Under the pieces are notes generated by a model. That model was not told the origin of the DNA. It saw only the letters and a program-made list of their open reading frames with translations, and ran no database searches. A DNA stretch of 64,000 nt from Clostridia bacterium. GTDB lineage: Bacteria > Bacillota > Clostridia > Christensenellales > Borkfalkiaceae. Within the stretch, counting starts at the first letter, position 1. Each line of letters starts with the position of its first letter. Positions 23,705-32,894 of the stretch are shown here, piece after piece. The position numbers and the translations under genes were made by a program. The stretch lies in contig JAAUYR010000021.1 of NCBI GenBank assembly GCA_014805025.1, forward strand, positions 21,639-85,638, given 5' to 3'.

Positions 23705-24157
23705 TCAGCTGCAAAGCTGCTTTATATACTTCTTTTCTTTAAGCGAAATTTTGCCGTCTATCGAAGTTACCAACAGGCACAGCGATATTATATCCACGCC
23801 CAGCTCTTCGTCAACGTAGCTTAAAATACTGTGTAAGTCCTTGGTGTACTGCGCCACGGCCTTTTTAACGTCCTTTGATACCTTGTATGCGTTTTTGATT
23901 GTAGCAAAGTCGAACTCTTCGCCGAACGCTTCTTTAAGCGAGGGATAAATGCCGAGATAGTTCATTTCGTCGATAACTCCGTCGGATACGACCGAGCCCA
24001 CTATAAACGCCGCCAGCGTTTCAACGGGGTCGGCAAACGGCAAGTCCAGCTCCTTTAAGCTTGCAAGCACCTTAACGGATTTTTCGGCAAGCAATACCTG
24101 CCTTTCCAACGAGTTGAGCTTTTCGTACTCGTTGCAGAGTTTATTGAATTCAAACAT
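23705..24157 (-). CDS. TerB-like helical protein
   Basis: The 150-residue protein has two helix-loop segments, SDGVIDEMNYLGI (about 75-87) and SIDGKISLKEKKYI (about 132-145), in the TerB/DUF533 style, where acidic D-G and E residues repeat in two halves. TerB proteins are linked to stress or tellurite response in other bacteria. It has its own promoter (24184-24212) and is divergent from the AraC gene. Function in this cell is unknown. Confidence 0.65.
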   Translation of the reverse strand: MFEFNKLCNEYEKLNSLERQVLLAEKSVKVLASLKELDLPFADPVETLAAFIVGSVVSDGVIDEMNYLGIYPSLKEAFGEEFDFATIKNAYKVSKDVKKAVAQYTKDLHSILSYVDEELGVDIISLCLLVTSIDGKISLKEKKYIKQLCS

Positions 24158-24183
24158 AGTTTTCTCCTTTGTTTTTTTGTTTT

Positions 24184-24212
24184 AGTTTACAACTCTTTTA
24201 AAAACTTGTCAA
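24184..24212 (-). promoter_or_regulatory. Promoter of the TerB-like gene
   Basis: Minus strand: TTGACA (24207-24212), 17-base spacer, TAAACT (24184-24189). The GTCTATA inverted repeat lies between it and the AraC promoter. Confidence 0.75.
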
Positions 24213-24218
24213 CACACT

Positions 24219-24268
24219 GTCTATAAATTTTTAAATATATAGACAAAACGGATATATTATGTTAAAAT
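24219..24268 (+). promoter_or_regulatory. AraC-gene promoter with GTCTATA inverted repeat, leaderless
   Basis: TGTCTATA (24219-24226) and TATAGACA (24238-24245) form an inverted repeat that overlaps a plus-strand promoter TAGACA (24240-24245), 17 bases, TAAAAT (24263-24268). The predicted start of transcription is at or next to the ATG at 24275, and there is no ribosome binding site, so the mRNA would be leaderless. Confidence 0.6.
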
Positions 24269-24274
24269 ACGGAT

Positions 24275-24949
24275 ATGAACAAAATAGTTTTCGTCGGCGA
24301 GCTTGAAGCCGCCGGCGGCGAAAAAACGGATAAGTATTTTAAAATTGCAGTGCCCGACGACGACGGCGGCGAAATAGTTTTGGTACCGCCAAACGTTAAG
24401 TATACTTTTGCTTTTAAAAGCGCGACTTTGATTTTACTTGAACAGGCGCTTTTGCCCGTAAAGGAAGTTACTTTAATTCCAGACGACAACCTCGGAAGCA
24501 TACGCAGCGCCGCCTCCTCCGCGCGCGAATACTTCGGCAAAAGCCAAATTGTTTTGTCTGCACTCGGAAATCTTTTAGCGGCGTACGTAACGGCGTTCAC
24601 GGCGCGTGATAAGTTTTCGCCCGTGGTCGCTATCGTGCGCGAGGATATTATAAAGAACGTTTCCAACCCCACCTACTACCTTGACGACGCGCTTAAAAAA
24701 CTGCCGCTCAACTACGACTACGTTCGCAAGCTCTTCAAAAAGGAAACGGGCGCAACCCCTCACGAGTTCCTTTTACAGCAGAGAATGGAGCTTGCGGCAA
24801 ATCTTTTGCACAGCGGAATAACCAACAGGTATTCGGGTTACACCGTTTCGCAGATAGCCGAGGCCTGCGGTTTTTCCGAGCCGCTGTATTTTTCGAGGGT
24901 GTTTAAAAAGTATTACGGAATGGCTCCCAGTGAATACCAGAGTAAATAA
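24275..24949 (+). CDS. AraC-family transcriptional regulator
   Basis: The 224-residue protein has a C-terminal AraC DNA-binding domain (about residues 125-224): FKKETGATPHEFLLQQRMELAANLL for the first helix-turn-helix and ISQIAEACGF-type segment SQIAEACGFSEPLYFSRVFKKYYGMAP (quoted in part) for the second. The N-terminal part (1-120) is not a cupin I can recognise and may sense a ligand in another way. The likely target sites are GTCTATA repeats in its own promoter and before the lipoprotein at 22174-23115. It is divergent from the TerB-like gene. Confidence 0.88.
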   Translation: MNKIVFVGELEAAGGEKTDKYFKIAVPDDDGGEIVLVPPNVKYTFAFKSATLILLEQALLPVKEVTLIPDDNLGSIRSAASSAREYFGKSQIVLSALGNLLAAYVTAFTARDKFSPVVAIVREDIIKNVSNPTYYLDDALKKLPLNYDYVRKLFKKETGATPHEFLLQQRMELAANLLHSGITNRYSGYTVSQIAEACGFSEPLYFSRVFKKYYGMAPSEYQSK

Positions 24950-24950
24950 T

Positions 24951-24979
24951 TTGTCTTTATTGATATATTGTGATATAAT
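24951..24979 (+). promoter_or_regulatory. Promoter of the lipid kinase gene
   Basis: Plus strand: TTGTCT (24951-24956), 17-base spacer, TATAAT (24974-24979), followed by a GGAG ribosome binding site before 25006. Confidence 0.75.
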
Positions 24980-25005
24980 AATAAAAAATTTACTACGGAG
25001 AAAAT

Positions 25006-25845
25006 ATGTTTAAAGTACTTTATAATCCCCTTGCCGGGCATTCGGACGAAAACCAACTTAAAAACAGTTTAAAAGCTCTCGTCGAGGACGAGCTTGAATT
25101 TTACAACGTTACCGAAATCGAGAACCTGCAAACTTTTATCGACGGCTTTGACAAATCGGATAAAGTTTTGCTTGTCGGCGGCGACGGAACGCTTAACAAG
25201 TTTATCAACGCCGTTGACAATATTAAAAACAGCGTATGGTACTACGCGGCAGGCAGCGGCAACGATTTCTGGACGGATATCGGCAAAAAGCTCGGCGATG
25301 CGCCCGTCTGCATTGACGAATATTTAAAAGATTTGCCCGTCGTAATTATTGACGGCAAAGAATACAAGTTTATTAACGGCGTCGGTTACGGCATTGACGG
25401 CTGGTGCTGCGAGGTTGCCGACCAGCTTAAAGCCAAGGGCAAAAAGGTCAATTATACCTCTATTGCAATTAAGGGACTGTTGTTCAAGTTTAAGCCGGCA
25501 AACGCAACCGTTACCGTGGACGGAGTTACCAAGACCTATAAAAGGTGCTGGATAGCGCCCACCATGAACGGCAGATGCTACGGCGGCGGAATGTACGCAA
25601 CCCCGGCGCAGGACAGATTAAACGAAGAACGCAAAGTTTCCTGCTGTCTTATGTACAAGGCAGGCAAAATAAAAACGCTGATGGTCTTCCCCTCCATTTT
25701 CAAGGGCGAGCACGTTAAAAAGACCAAGCAGGTTGAAGTATTGAGCGGCAAACAGGTTACCGTCAAGTTCGATAAACCCGTCGCGGCGCAAATCGACGGC
25801 GAAACCATTTTGGGAGTTACCGAATACACAGTCAAAACGAAATGA
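25006..25845 (+). CDS. Diacylglycerol/sphingosine kinase family lipid kinase
   Basis: The 279-residue protein has the DagK/YegS signature LLVGGDGTLNKF (GGDGT at residues 58-62), the AAGSGNDF segment and NGVGYGIDG, and C-terminal QIDGE. Such kinases phosphorylate diacylglycerol or related lipids using ATP and help recycle lipids after phosphatidylglycerol head-group use. The exact lipid is not shown. A CGTCATTGCGAG repeat begins just after the stop codon. Confidence 0.9.
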   Translation: MFKVLYNPLAGHSDENQLKNSLKALVEDELEFYNVTEIENLQTFIDGFDKSDKVLLVGGDGTLNKFINAVDNIKNSVWYYAAGSGNDFWTDIGKKLGDAPVCIDEYLKDLPVVIIDGKEYKFINGVGYGIDGWCCEVADQLKAKGKKVNYTSIAIKGLLFKFKPANATVTVDGVTKTYKRCWIAPTMNGRCYGGGMYATPAQDRLNEERKVSCCLMYKAGKIKTLMVFPSIFKGEHVKKTKQVEVLSGKQVTVKFDKPVAAQIDGETILGVTEYTVKTK

Positions 25846-25856
25846 AAGTCGTATCC

Positions 25857-25930
25857 CGTCATTGCGAGGGTGCTTGCACCCGAAGCAATCCAGAAGCAAA
25901 GTAAAAGTAATAGTGAAGTAGTAAAAAGTT
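25857..25930. repeat. MITE-like repeat, CGTCATTGCGAG family, truncated copy
   Basis: The left end CGTCATTGCGAGGGTGCT..., GAAGCAATCCAG and about 37 further bases (AGTAATAGTGAAG, AGTAAAAAGTT) match the full unit at 40872-40998, but the right terminal inverted repeat is missing. It ends just before the next gene. Confidence 0.85.
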
Positions 25931-25934
25931 AGAT

Positions 25935-26312
25935 ATGTTTATGAAAAAAATATTAAATATTCTTTCTTTAACAATTTTAATTTGCTGTATAGCTGTTTTA
26001 TTTACAGCTTGCACCGAAAATGGGCATAAGACAATTACAACGGATTATGCAAAACTACACAATGTTGACGAAAGTGAAATAAGTTTTACTTGCTATGCAG
26101 AATTTGAAGGTACGCATGTTTTAATGTTAAACGGATATTATCCTGACGCATTGTCTATTGAGGTTGTTGACGGTGTTGTGTTTAATCATTCACAAATCAA
26201 AACTTTTACCGTATATAGCAACGGCGAATTTTATAGCTTACAAGAAGCGTTTGATAGTGGCTTGGTAACGCACGATAATCTTTTAACTTTGCGCGAAATA
26301 TACAACGGTTAG
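25935..26312 (+). CDS. Small lipoprotein of unknown function
   Basis: The 125-residue protein has a signal peptide and lipobox LFTAC (cysteine at about residue 26). A second ATG at 25941 is an equally good start. The mature part has few charged repeats and no family I recognise. Its sequence is more AT-rich than its neighbours, and it follows a truncated mobile-type repeat, so a recent arrival is possible. A strong terminator follows. Confidence 0.65.
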   Translation: MFMKKILNILSLTILICCIAVLFTACTENGHKTITTDYAKLHNVDESEISFTCYAEFEGTHVLMLNGYYPDALSIEVVDGVVFNHSQIKTFTVYSNGEFYSLQEAFDSGLVTHDNLLTLREIYNG

Positions 26313-26346
26313 ATTTAAATTTATTGCTTTAAACAATTCACAGTTA

Positions 26347-26381
26347 AAAGCTCCCGAACATTTTTGTTCGGGAGCTTTTTA
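26347..26381. terminator. Bidirectional terminator
   Basis: AAAAGCTCCCGAACA and TGTTCGGGAGCTTTTT pair, with T-runs on both strands. It ends the small lipoprotein gene and the GH28-GH105 operon. Confidence 0.9.
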
Positions 26382-26383
26382 AT

Positions 26384-29080
26384 TTACTTTCTGAGCCGTC
26401 TTATTTCTGTATAAGCCATTACGAACGGGCCGGTGCCCTTCGCGTCGTTTTCAACTACGGGTTCGGAAATGTAATACTCGAACGTGCCGTCGCGCTGCGG
26501 CTTATCCTCGGGGCCGAGGCCGGCCATAAGGCAGATACCGCCGAGGTTGAGCTTGCCGTCCGTTTCGGTCAGATAGCGCTTGCAAATGCCGTTGAACACC
26601 CTTTCGCCAACGGAAGCAAACCGCCTTTCAACGTAGCCGAGGCGCGCGCCCTTCATCATAGCGTAAGCTATCATTGCGCTGCCAGAGGTTTCAAGATAGT
26701 TGCCCTCTCTGCCGCCCTGGTCAACGACCTGCCAAAACATATCGCTCTTTTGGTCTATGTACTGCTCCAAGCCCGTTATTGTCTTTCTGAATATGGTTAT
26801 AAGCTCCGCCTTTAAGTTGGGCGCGCTCGTATCGAAATAGCTGATAGCGTCAACAAGGCCTACCGTGTACCAGCCCACCGAACGCAGCCAGAAGCTCTTT
26901 GAAAGCCCCGTTTCTTCGTCCGCCCAGAACGCTTTTTTGGTGCAGTCCCAGCCGTGATAGTAAAGCTTTTTGTCGGTATCGTACATATTGTTGTACACGT
27001 TGCGGAACTGCTTTACTATGTCGGCGTAGTTCACGCCGCGGTTGAACTCCGTTTCGTAACGGGTATAGAATACCTGCGCCATATACAGTCCGTCAAGCCA
27101 TACCTGGTTGGGGTAAATTTTCTTGTGCCAGAAGTTGCCCGTAGGCGTGCGCGGCTGACCGATAATCTGACGGTGCAGAAGGTCTATGGCCTTTTTGTAC
27201 TTTTGCTTGCCCGTGTCGCGGTATAAGTCGAACAGTACTCTGCCCTCGTTGATGTTATCTACGTTGTAGTCTTCAACGTCGTATCCGCGGATAGTTCCGT
27301 CGTCGAAAACGTAGTAGTCAACGAACTTATCGATAAATTCCAGATATTTTCTGTCGCCCGTCTGCTTGTATATGGTGTACAGCGAGGTCATCATACAGCC
27401 GTCAATATAGTTCCAGCCCGGCTTCTTGCCGTGTTGCAGGTTCTCTATATTCCATACGGGTGCGTCGGGAGTGGTGTCCTCGATAAGCCTGTCAATGTAT
27501 CTTTCAATAATCGAATAATCCATAATTTTTTTCCTCTTTTGTTTTTCTATTACTTTGCCGCAGTTTTTAACTATTATCTTTTCGCCGACAACGCCGTCAA
27601 ACCTGACGTTTTTAAGCACGAGCCTTTCAACGTTGTCAACGTACAGCCCCTCTTTGCAGTACTCGCGAACGTTTTCGAGCATGGCCGGCAAAAACGGTTT
27701 TGCATCCGCCTTGTAGCTAAAACTTACGTTTTCGAGAACTATTTCTTTTATAGGCTGCTCGACAAGCCCGTCGAAGTAACCCGCCATGCACTCGCAGTCA
27801 ACGCATTCCAAATCGCGGAAGGCGAACCTGCCAAGGTAGGGCGTGCCGTCGTCCACGGGGGTTTTGGGGTTGCGCGACCAAACGTATTCGGTATGACCGT
27901 CCGGGTCGCAGAAATAATACATATTGATAACGAGCGGAGTAATAACGTTTTCCATTCTTATGTTTTCGAAAACTACTCCGTCGATTATTCCGTTTTTGCC
28001 GCGGCCGCGACGGGATTTAATTCTCAGTCCTCTGTCCGTATGGCAGAAAAGGCACTGTCCGACCGTAAGGTTTTTTACGCCGCCGCTCATTTCACTGCCC
28101 AAAGTTATTGCGCCGTGGCCGTCTTGGAACAAATTGTTCCTCAGCGTATGGTTGTTTGCAGGCGTATGATAGGTTTTGCCCATGTACAGCTTGCCGCTCT
28201 TTATCGCGCAGCAGTCGTCGCCTACGCTGAACTGACAGCCGATTATATCCACGCCGTCGCAGCTTTCGGGGTCGAGGCCGTCGGTGTTGGGTGCGTTAGC
28301 CGGGCATTTTATTTTAATATCGTAAAATTTAAGGTTCTTAGAGAAGAACGGGTGGAAATTCCACGCAGCCGAGTTAGTACCAGTTACGCCGTGGAAAACT
28401 ACGTTTTCGCACTTGTTTAAAAATACCAGGCGCGGACGGGCTATTTTTCTGCCCTTGGGGGTCTTCCACCAGGTTGAGTTGTCGGCGTTGCCGTTAATTA
28501 CGCCCTCGCCCACGACTTTTATATTCTTCTGCTTATACGCCGAAACGAAGGACTGATAGCAGTCGTACGGGTCGCCCTCCCAGGATGCGGTAATTTCTTC
28601 CTTGCCGTCCAAATAAATACGCGCCGGAATTACGGGATAGTGCCCTTCGTCGGGGTCGCCGAGAAGCTGCGCGCCCTTTTTAAGCTCTAAGGTTATATTG
28701 CTTTTCAAGGTCACGGGACGAACGAGATAGTTGCCCTCTTCAAGCACTACTCTGCCGCCCTCGGGGCACATTTCTATGGCCTTTTGAACAATAAACGTAT
28801 CGTCGGAAACTCCGTCCGCCTTAGCGCCGAGAGCTTTAACGTAGATTACTCCCGTTTCCGGTTCGGTTTTGAAAGTAAGCTCGGTATCGTCGCAAGTAGT
28901 TTTAACGGTGTATTTCGTTGCCGGCTTTAAGTCGAACAGCGAAAAAACGTTGGTGTTGCGCTCGCCGCCGATTTCGCGGCCGTTGAGAATGACCTTATAG
29001 CTCTGCGTGTTGTAATAAGGGTTTTTGTTGGCGAACTCGAAGCACGCCGTCGTGCTTGAAACGAACAGCTTATTAAACAT
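26384..29080 (-). CDS. GH28 polygalacturonase fused to GH105 unsaturated uronyl hydrolase
   Basis: An 898-residue bifunctional enzyme. Residues 1-75 form a fibronectin-like module; 80-515 are a GH28 right-handed beta-helix with NTDGLD (265-270), GDDC (287-290), GHG (321-323) and RIK (353-355), the catalytic signature of polygalacturonases and exo-acting galacturonidases. Residues 520-898 are a YteR-type GH105 barrel that removes an unsaturated uronate from the non-reducing end. An in-frame ATG (residue 520, base 27523) has its own ribosome binding site (AAGAGG, 27533-27538), so a separate GH105 may also be made. There is no signal peptide, so it acts in the cytoplasm. It is the last gene of the importer operon. 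Confidence 0.9.
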   Translation of the reverse strand: MFNKLFVSSTTACFEFANKNPYYNTQSYKVILNGREIGGERNTNVFSLFDLKPATKYTVKTTCDDTELTFKTEPETGVIYVKALGAKADGVSDDTFIVQKAIEMCPEGGRVVLEEGNYLVRPVTLKSNITLELKKGAQLLGDPDEGHYPVIPARIYLDGKEEITASWEGDPYDCYQSFVSAYKQKNIKVVGEGVINGNADNSTWWKTPKGRKIARPRLVFLNKCENVVFHGVTGTNSAAWNFHPFFSKNLKFYDIKIKCPANAPNTDGLDPESCDGVDIIGCQFSVGDDCCAIKSGKLYMGKTYHTPANNHTLRNNLFQDGHGAITLGSEMSGGVKNLTVGQCLFCHTDRGLRIKSRRGRGKNGIIDGVVFENIRMENVITPLVINMYYFCDPDGHTEYVWSRNPKTPVDDGTPYLGRFAFRDLECVDCECMAGYFDGLVEQPIKEIVLENVSFSYKADAKPFLPAMLENVREYCKEGLYVDNVERLVLKNVRFDGVVGEKIIVKNCGKVIEKQKRKKIMDYSIIERYIDRLIEDTTPDAPVWNIENLQHGKKPGWNYIDGCMMTSLYTIYKQTGDRKYLEFIDKFVDYYVFDDGTIRGYDVEDYNVDNINEGRVLFDLYRDTGKQKYKKAIDLLHRQIIGQPRTPTGNFWHKKIYPNQVWLDGLYMAQVFYTRYETEFNRGVNYADIVKQFRNVYNNMYDTDKKLYYHGWDCTKKAFWADEETGLSKSFWLRSVGWYTVGLVDAISYFDTSAPNLKAELITIFRKTITGLEQYIDQKSDMFWQVVDQGGREGNYLETSGSAMIAYAMMKGARLGYVERRFASVGERVFNGICKRYLTETDGKLNLGGICLMAGLGPEDKPQRDGTFEYYISEPVVENDAKGTGPFVMAYTEIRRLRK
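27521..27538 (-). promoter_or_regulatory. Internal ribosome binding site at the GH28/GH105 junction
   Basis: Within the open fused frame, AAGAGG lies nine bases before an ATG that starts MDYSIIERY, the natural N-terminus of a GH105 protein. This suggests loss of a former stop codon between two genes. Confidence 0.7.
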
Positions 29081-29777
29081 TTGCCGCTATCTCCTTTTTC
29101 CCGCGTTTCTTTACAAGACGGACTATTCCGTCCTTTATCCCGATAAAAATCATATCTACAACTACCGTGTAAACGCCGAACAGCAGCGGCTCGACGCCCG
29201 TCCAAACGCTGGCCGAACCGTTGATATGAATTACAAGGTTTGTTATTCCGGCGTATATGAACATTACGCAGGTCACAACTAAAACGTAATAGAGTATGTT
29301 CGTAAAAAACGTCCAGAATGCCTTGAACGGGAACGGAAACATCATATAATCGTTATATTCTTTTCTGTCCGTTTCCATATATCTGAACAGGGGGTTTACA
29401 AGAACGTCTACTATAAGGCCGAGCACTGCGCCCAACAGCACCATCTGGTCGAGCGCGTCAAGGCCGCTAAGCCCCCACATTACAAAATAACAAACTACTC
29501 CGGCAAACCACCACTTTACAAAAATCGCCTTTATCCAGGTCGGTATGCGCCCCAAAAAGTCGGTTTTGTAAGGGTCGAACTGCTTTTGCTTGCCGCTACG
29601 GGTTACGTTTTTGGGGTCGTCTATACCCGTGCAGTCGGATATGTTCATAGATATATCGCCCTGCGGCTCGTAGCTGTCGTCTTTAAGTGCCGCGACAAGC
29701 TCGTCGATTTTGTCAACCCTTAAATCGTAAAAGTTTTCGATAGTAGTTTCTTTGAAATTCTTTTTCTTTTTAGCCAT
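29073..29777 (-). CDS. Membrane protein of the pectin importer operon (unknown)
   Basis: The 234-residue protein starts MAKKKKNFKE after an AAGAAGGA ribosome binding site; the longer reading is rejected. A charged N-terminal 85 residues are followed by four predicted membrane spans (about 90-110, 115-135, 160-182, 198-222). The stop overlaps the GH28-GH105 start by eight bases, so translation is probably coupled. I do not recognise the family. Similar-sized membrane proteins at 29837, 31586 and 32195 lie in the same operon. Confidence 0.7.
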   Translation of the reverse strand: MAKKKKNFKETTIENFYDLRVDKIDELVAALKDDSYEPQGDISMNISDCTGIDDPKNVTRSGKQKQFDPYKTDFLGRIPTWIKAIFVKWWFAGVVCYFVMWGLSGLDALDQMVLLGAVLGLIVDVLVNPLFRYMETDRKEYNDYMMFPFPFKAFWTFFTNILYYVLVVTCVMFIYAGITNLVIHINGSASVWTGVEPLLFGVYTVVVDMIFIGIKDGIVRLVKKRGKKEIAANV

Positions 29778-29836
29778 AGTCCTTCTTGGAAAAATAACCG
29801 ACAAAATAATTTTTGCCGGTTATCGTTTTATAAAAA

Positions 29837-30478
29837 TTAAACCTCTTCGCTTGTATCAATCGCTTCTTTGATAACGTTTTCTTCAAGCACTTTTCTGGTG
29901 TTGATTTTGCCGATAAGCTTGCCGTAAAGCGGATACGTTGCGGTGAGTAACGCCGCGATTGCAACGAATATTGCGTGAACAAGCACGCCGTTTATTGCGC
30001 CGTAAATGTATTTTTCGCGGACGGCTTTCTGCGATTCGTTCAGTATTTTAAGTGCCTCGGTCCAGGCGTTTGTCCACTGAACGTAAAGCAGAATATCCAT
30101 ACCAATCATAACTGCCATAAACACAAACGTGAATACCAGCATTACGATTTTGGGCTTTTTAGCACGCTTGGGGAAGGAGTACATAAAAAGCAGCAATACC
30201 AGAATACTGAACAGCGTGTTTATGAACAGCGCTACGGGAACGCCCGTTTTGGGATATTCAAGTCCGGCCTGCGAGATGCTACCAAGCATAAACAGGTAAA
30301 TGAGCGAGGATACGATGAGCACGAAGAATGCAATGTTCATCGGTCTGCGTTTTAATTTAACTACGAACTTACGCAGCCACTCTTTAACGCCCCCGATAAA
30401 TTTAGCGCCCTTGGAAGGCTTTGATGATTCGGGTGCGGTTTCAACGGTGTTTTCCATTACGGTTTCGTTTTCTGCCAT
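29837..30478 (-). CDS. Membrane protein of the pectin importer operon (unknown)
   Basis: The 213-residue protein has a charged N-terminus (1-45), about four membrane spans (49-69, 79-101, 111-132, 160-182) and a charged C-terminus. It lies between the ABC ATPase gene and the next membrane protein gene. No family is recognised. It could be an accessory component of the importer or an unrelated passenger. Confidence 0.7.
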   Translation of the reverse strand: MAENETVMENTVETAPESSKPSKGAKFIGGVKEWLRKFVVKLKRRPMNIAFFVLIVSSLIYLFMLGSISQAGLEYPKTGVPVALFINTLFSILVLLLFMYSFPKRAKKPKIVMLVFTFVFMAVMIGMDILLYVQWTNAWTEALKILNESQKAVREKYIYGAINGVLVHAIFVAIAALLTATYPLYGKLIGKINTRKVLEENVIKEAIDTSEEV

Positions 30479-30491
30479 TTTTTATCCCTCC

Positions 30492-31585
<1,094 letters not shown>

Positions 31586-31586
<1 letters not shown>

Positions 31587-32191
31587 TATTGCACCTCCTC
31601 TGCTGTGTTGACAGGCTGTGCCTCAACCTGAGCCTTTGCCGCCTCTTCATCGCTTTCGATTTTCTTAATTGCCGCCATAACGTCAACTTCGCCGTTGTCG
31701 ATTTTCTTCTGGAAGTTTTCGTGCTTGGTGGCCTGTATCCAGCCAAGTACTGCGGAAGCTATAAGGCAAGCTGCCGAAGCGCAAAGATATACGGTTAAAA
31801 TTACGAATTCTACCCAGCTCTGTTCAGCCGTGGGATAAAAACCGAAGTAGCCTGCGGTTAAAAGCTGATGACGAAGTCCGTAAAGAGGATATCCGAATAT
31901 ACGGAGTATCTGGAAAGCCGCAATTACCAAAAGTACGTACGTGAACTTTTTGTTGTAGCCTTTAACGCCCTCGGACGAAAGGAACGTTATCAAAAGAACG
32001 ACAAGCGTTAATATGACCGAAAAACCTATGGTTATGGTCTGAAAATAGCTGTCGGTATAAGCGTACAAAAGCATAAAGTACAGGCAGTTGAACACCAGCC
32101 CCAAAAGAGCCAGCGACGACGCGAGTTTGTTACTCTTGTAGCGCAGTATATCGTGCTGTATAATTTCCTGCTCGGGAGTTAATTTTTTCAT
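31586..32191 (-). CDS. Membrane protein of the pectin importer operon (unknown)
   Basis: The 201-residue protein has about four spans (24-45, 51-72, 84-106, 130-155), then a charged C-terminus. Its stop overlaps the ATPase start by one base (TAATG), so the two are translated together. No family is recognised. Confidence 0.7.
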
Positions 32192-32194
32192 AGC

Positions 32195-32791
32195 TTACGC
32201 CACCTCCTTTACAAGTCCTTGGCTTAAAAGAGCTTTTTCGCCCTTCATAAGCTTTATTTTCCAAACAAGGTTAAGTACGAAGCCTACGGCGTTTACTATA
32301 AGTATTCCGGCCATAGCGTACCCGACGGGGAAAGTCCAAGTACTTTCCTTCCACATTCCGGGTAAAATTTCTTCGTATTCCCTTTGTGCTTTTTCTAAAT
32401 CAATTGAGTTAAGAATACTCTGGCAGTCTGCTACCAATGCAATTATAACTATTGCAACCACTACCTGCGCAAGTATAACCACGCCGATTGCAACATAATT
32501 AGTTACGTAATAATTACGCCTTGAATGAGTGCCCATTATGTAATTGAGGCACACCGCAAGTATAACTACGATACCCAAAATAAGGCAGGTATCGCTTACT
32601 CCTTGCGAAGCGTAAAACAGGTCGCCCGCACCAGCGACGTATTCCTTATTTTTCTCAACGTCGAAAATACTGGGTTGCGACATCTGATAAAGAGTGCCCG
32701 AGCAGAAGATAAGCGAGAACACTACTACGAGCGCCGCGATTATCAGCGATACGAGCATAAAGATTTTTTGAAATCTCATTTGAGTTTTCAT
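32195..32791 (-). CDS. Membrane protein of the pectin importer operon (unknown)
   Basis: The 198-residue protein has about four spans (13-36, 66-88, 100-123, 158-182) and is 3 bases upstream of the next membrane gene, so they form a pair. Together with the genes at 31586, 29837 and 29073 it makes a group of four small unknown membrane proteins inside one sugar-importer operon. Confidence 0.7.
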   Translation of the reverse strand: MKTQMRFQKIFMLVSLIIAALVVVFSLIFCSGTLYQMSQPSIFDVEKNKEYVAGAGDLFYASQGVSDTCLILGIVVILAVCLNYIMGTHSRRNYYVTNYVAIGVVILAQVVVAIVIIALVADCQSILNSIDLEKAQREYEEILPGMWKESTWTFPVGYAMAGILIVNAVGFVLNLVWKIKLMKGEKALLSQGLVKEVA

Positions 32792-32894
32792 ATCATTTCC
32801 CCGAAAAGCTTAACCTTACTGCGCCCGCCCGAAAGCGGGCGCAGTTTGGTTAAACAGAATTTTAGTTTTTAAGCTTTAAAGCTTACAGTTGAAA

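Noticed and set aside
27480-27560. Frameshift between GH28 and GH105
   Set aside because: Both domains are in the same continuous frame without a stop codon; the only sign of two genes is the internal ribosome binding site.
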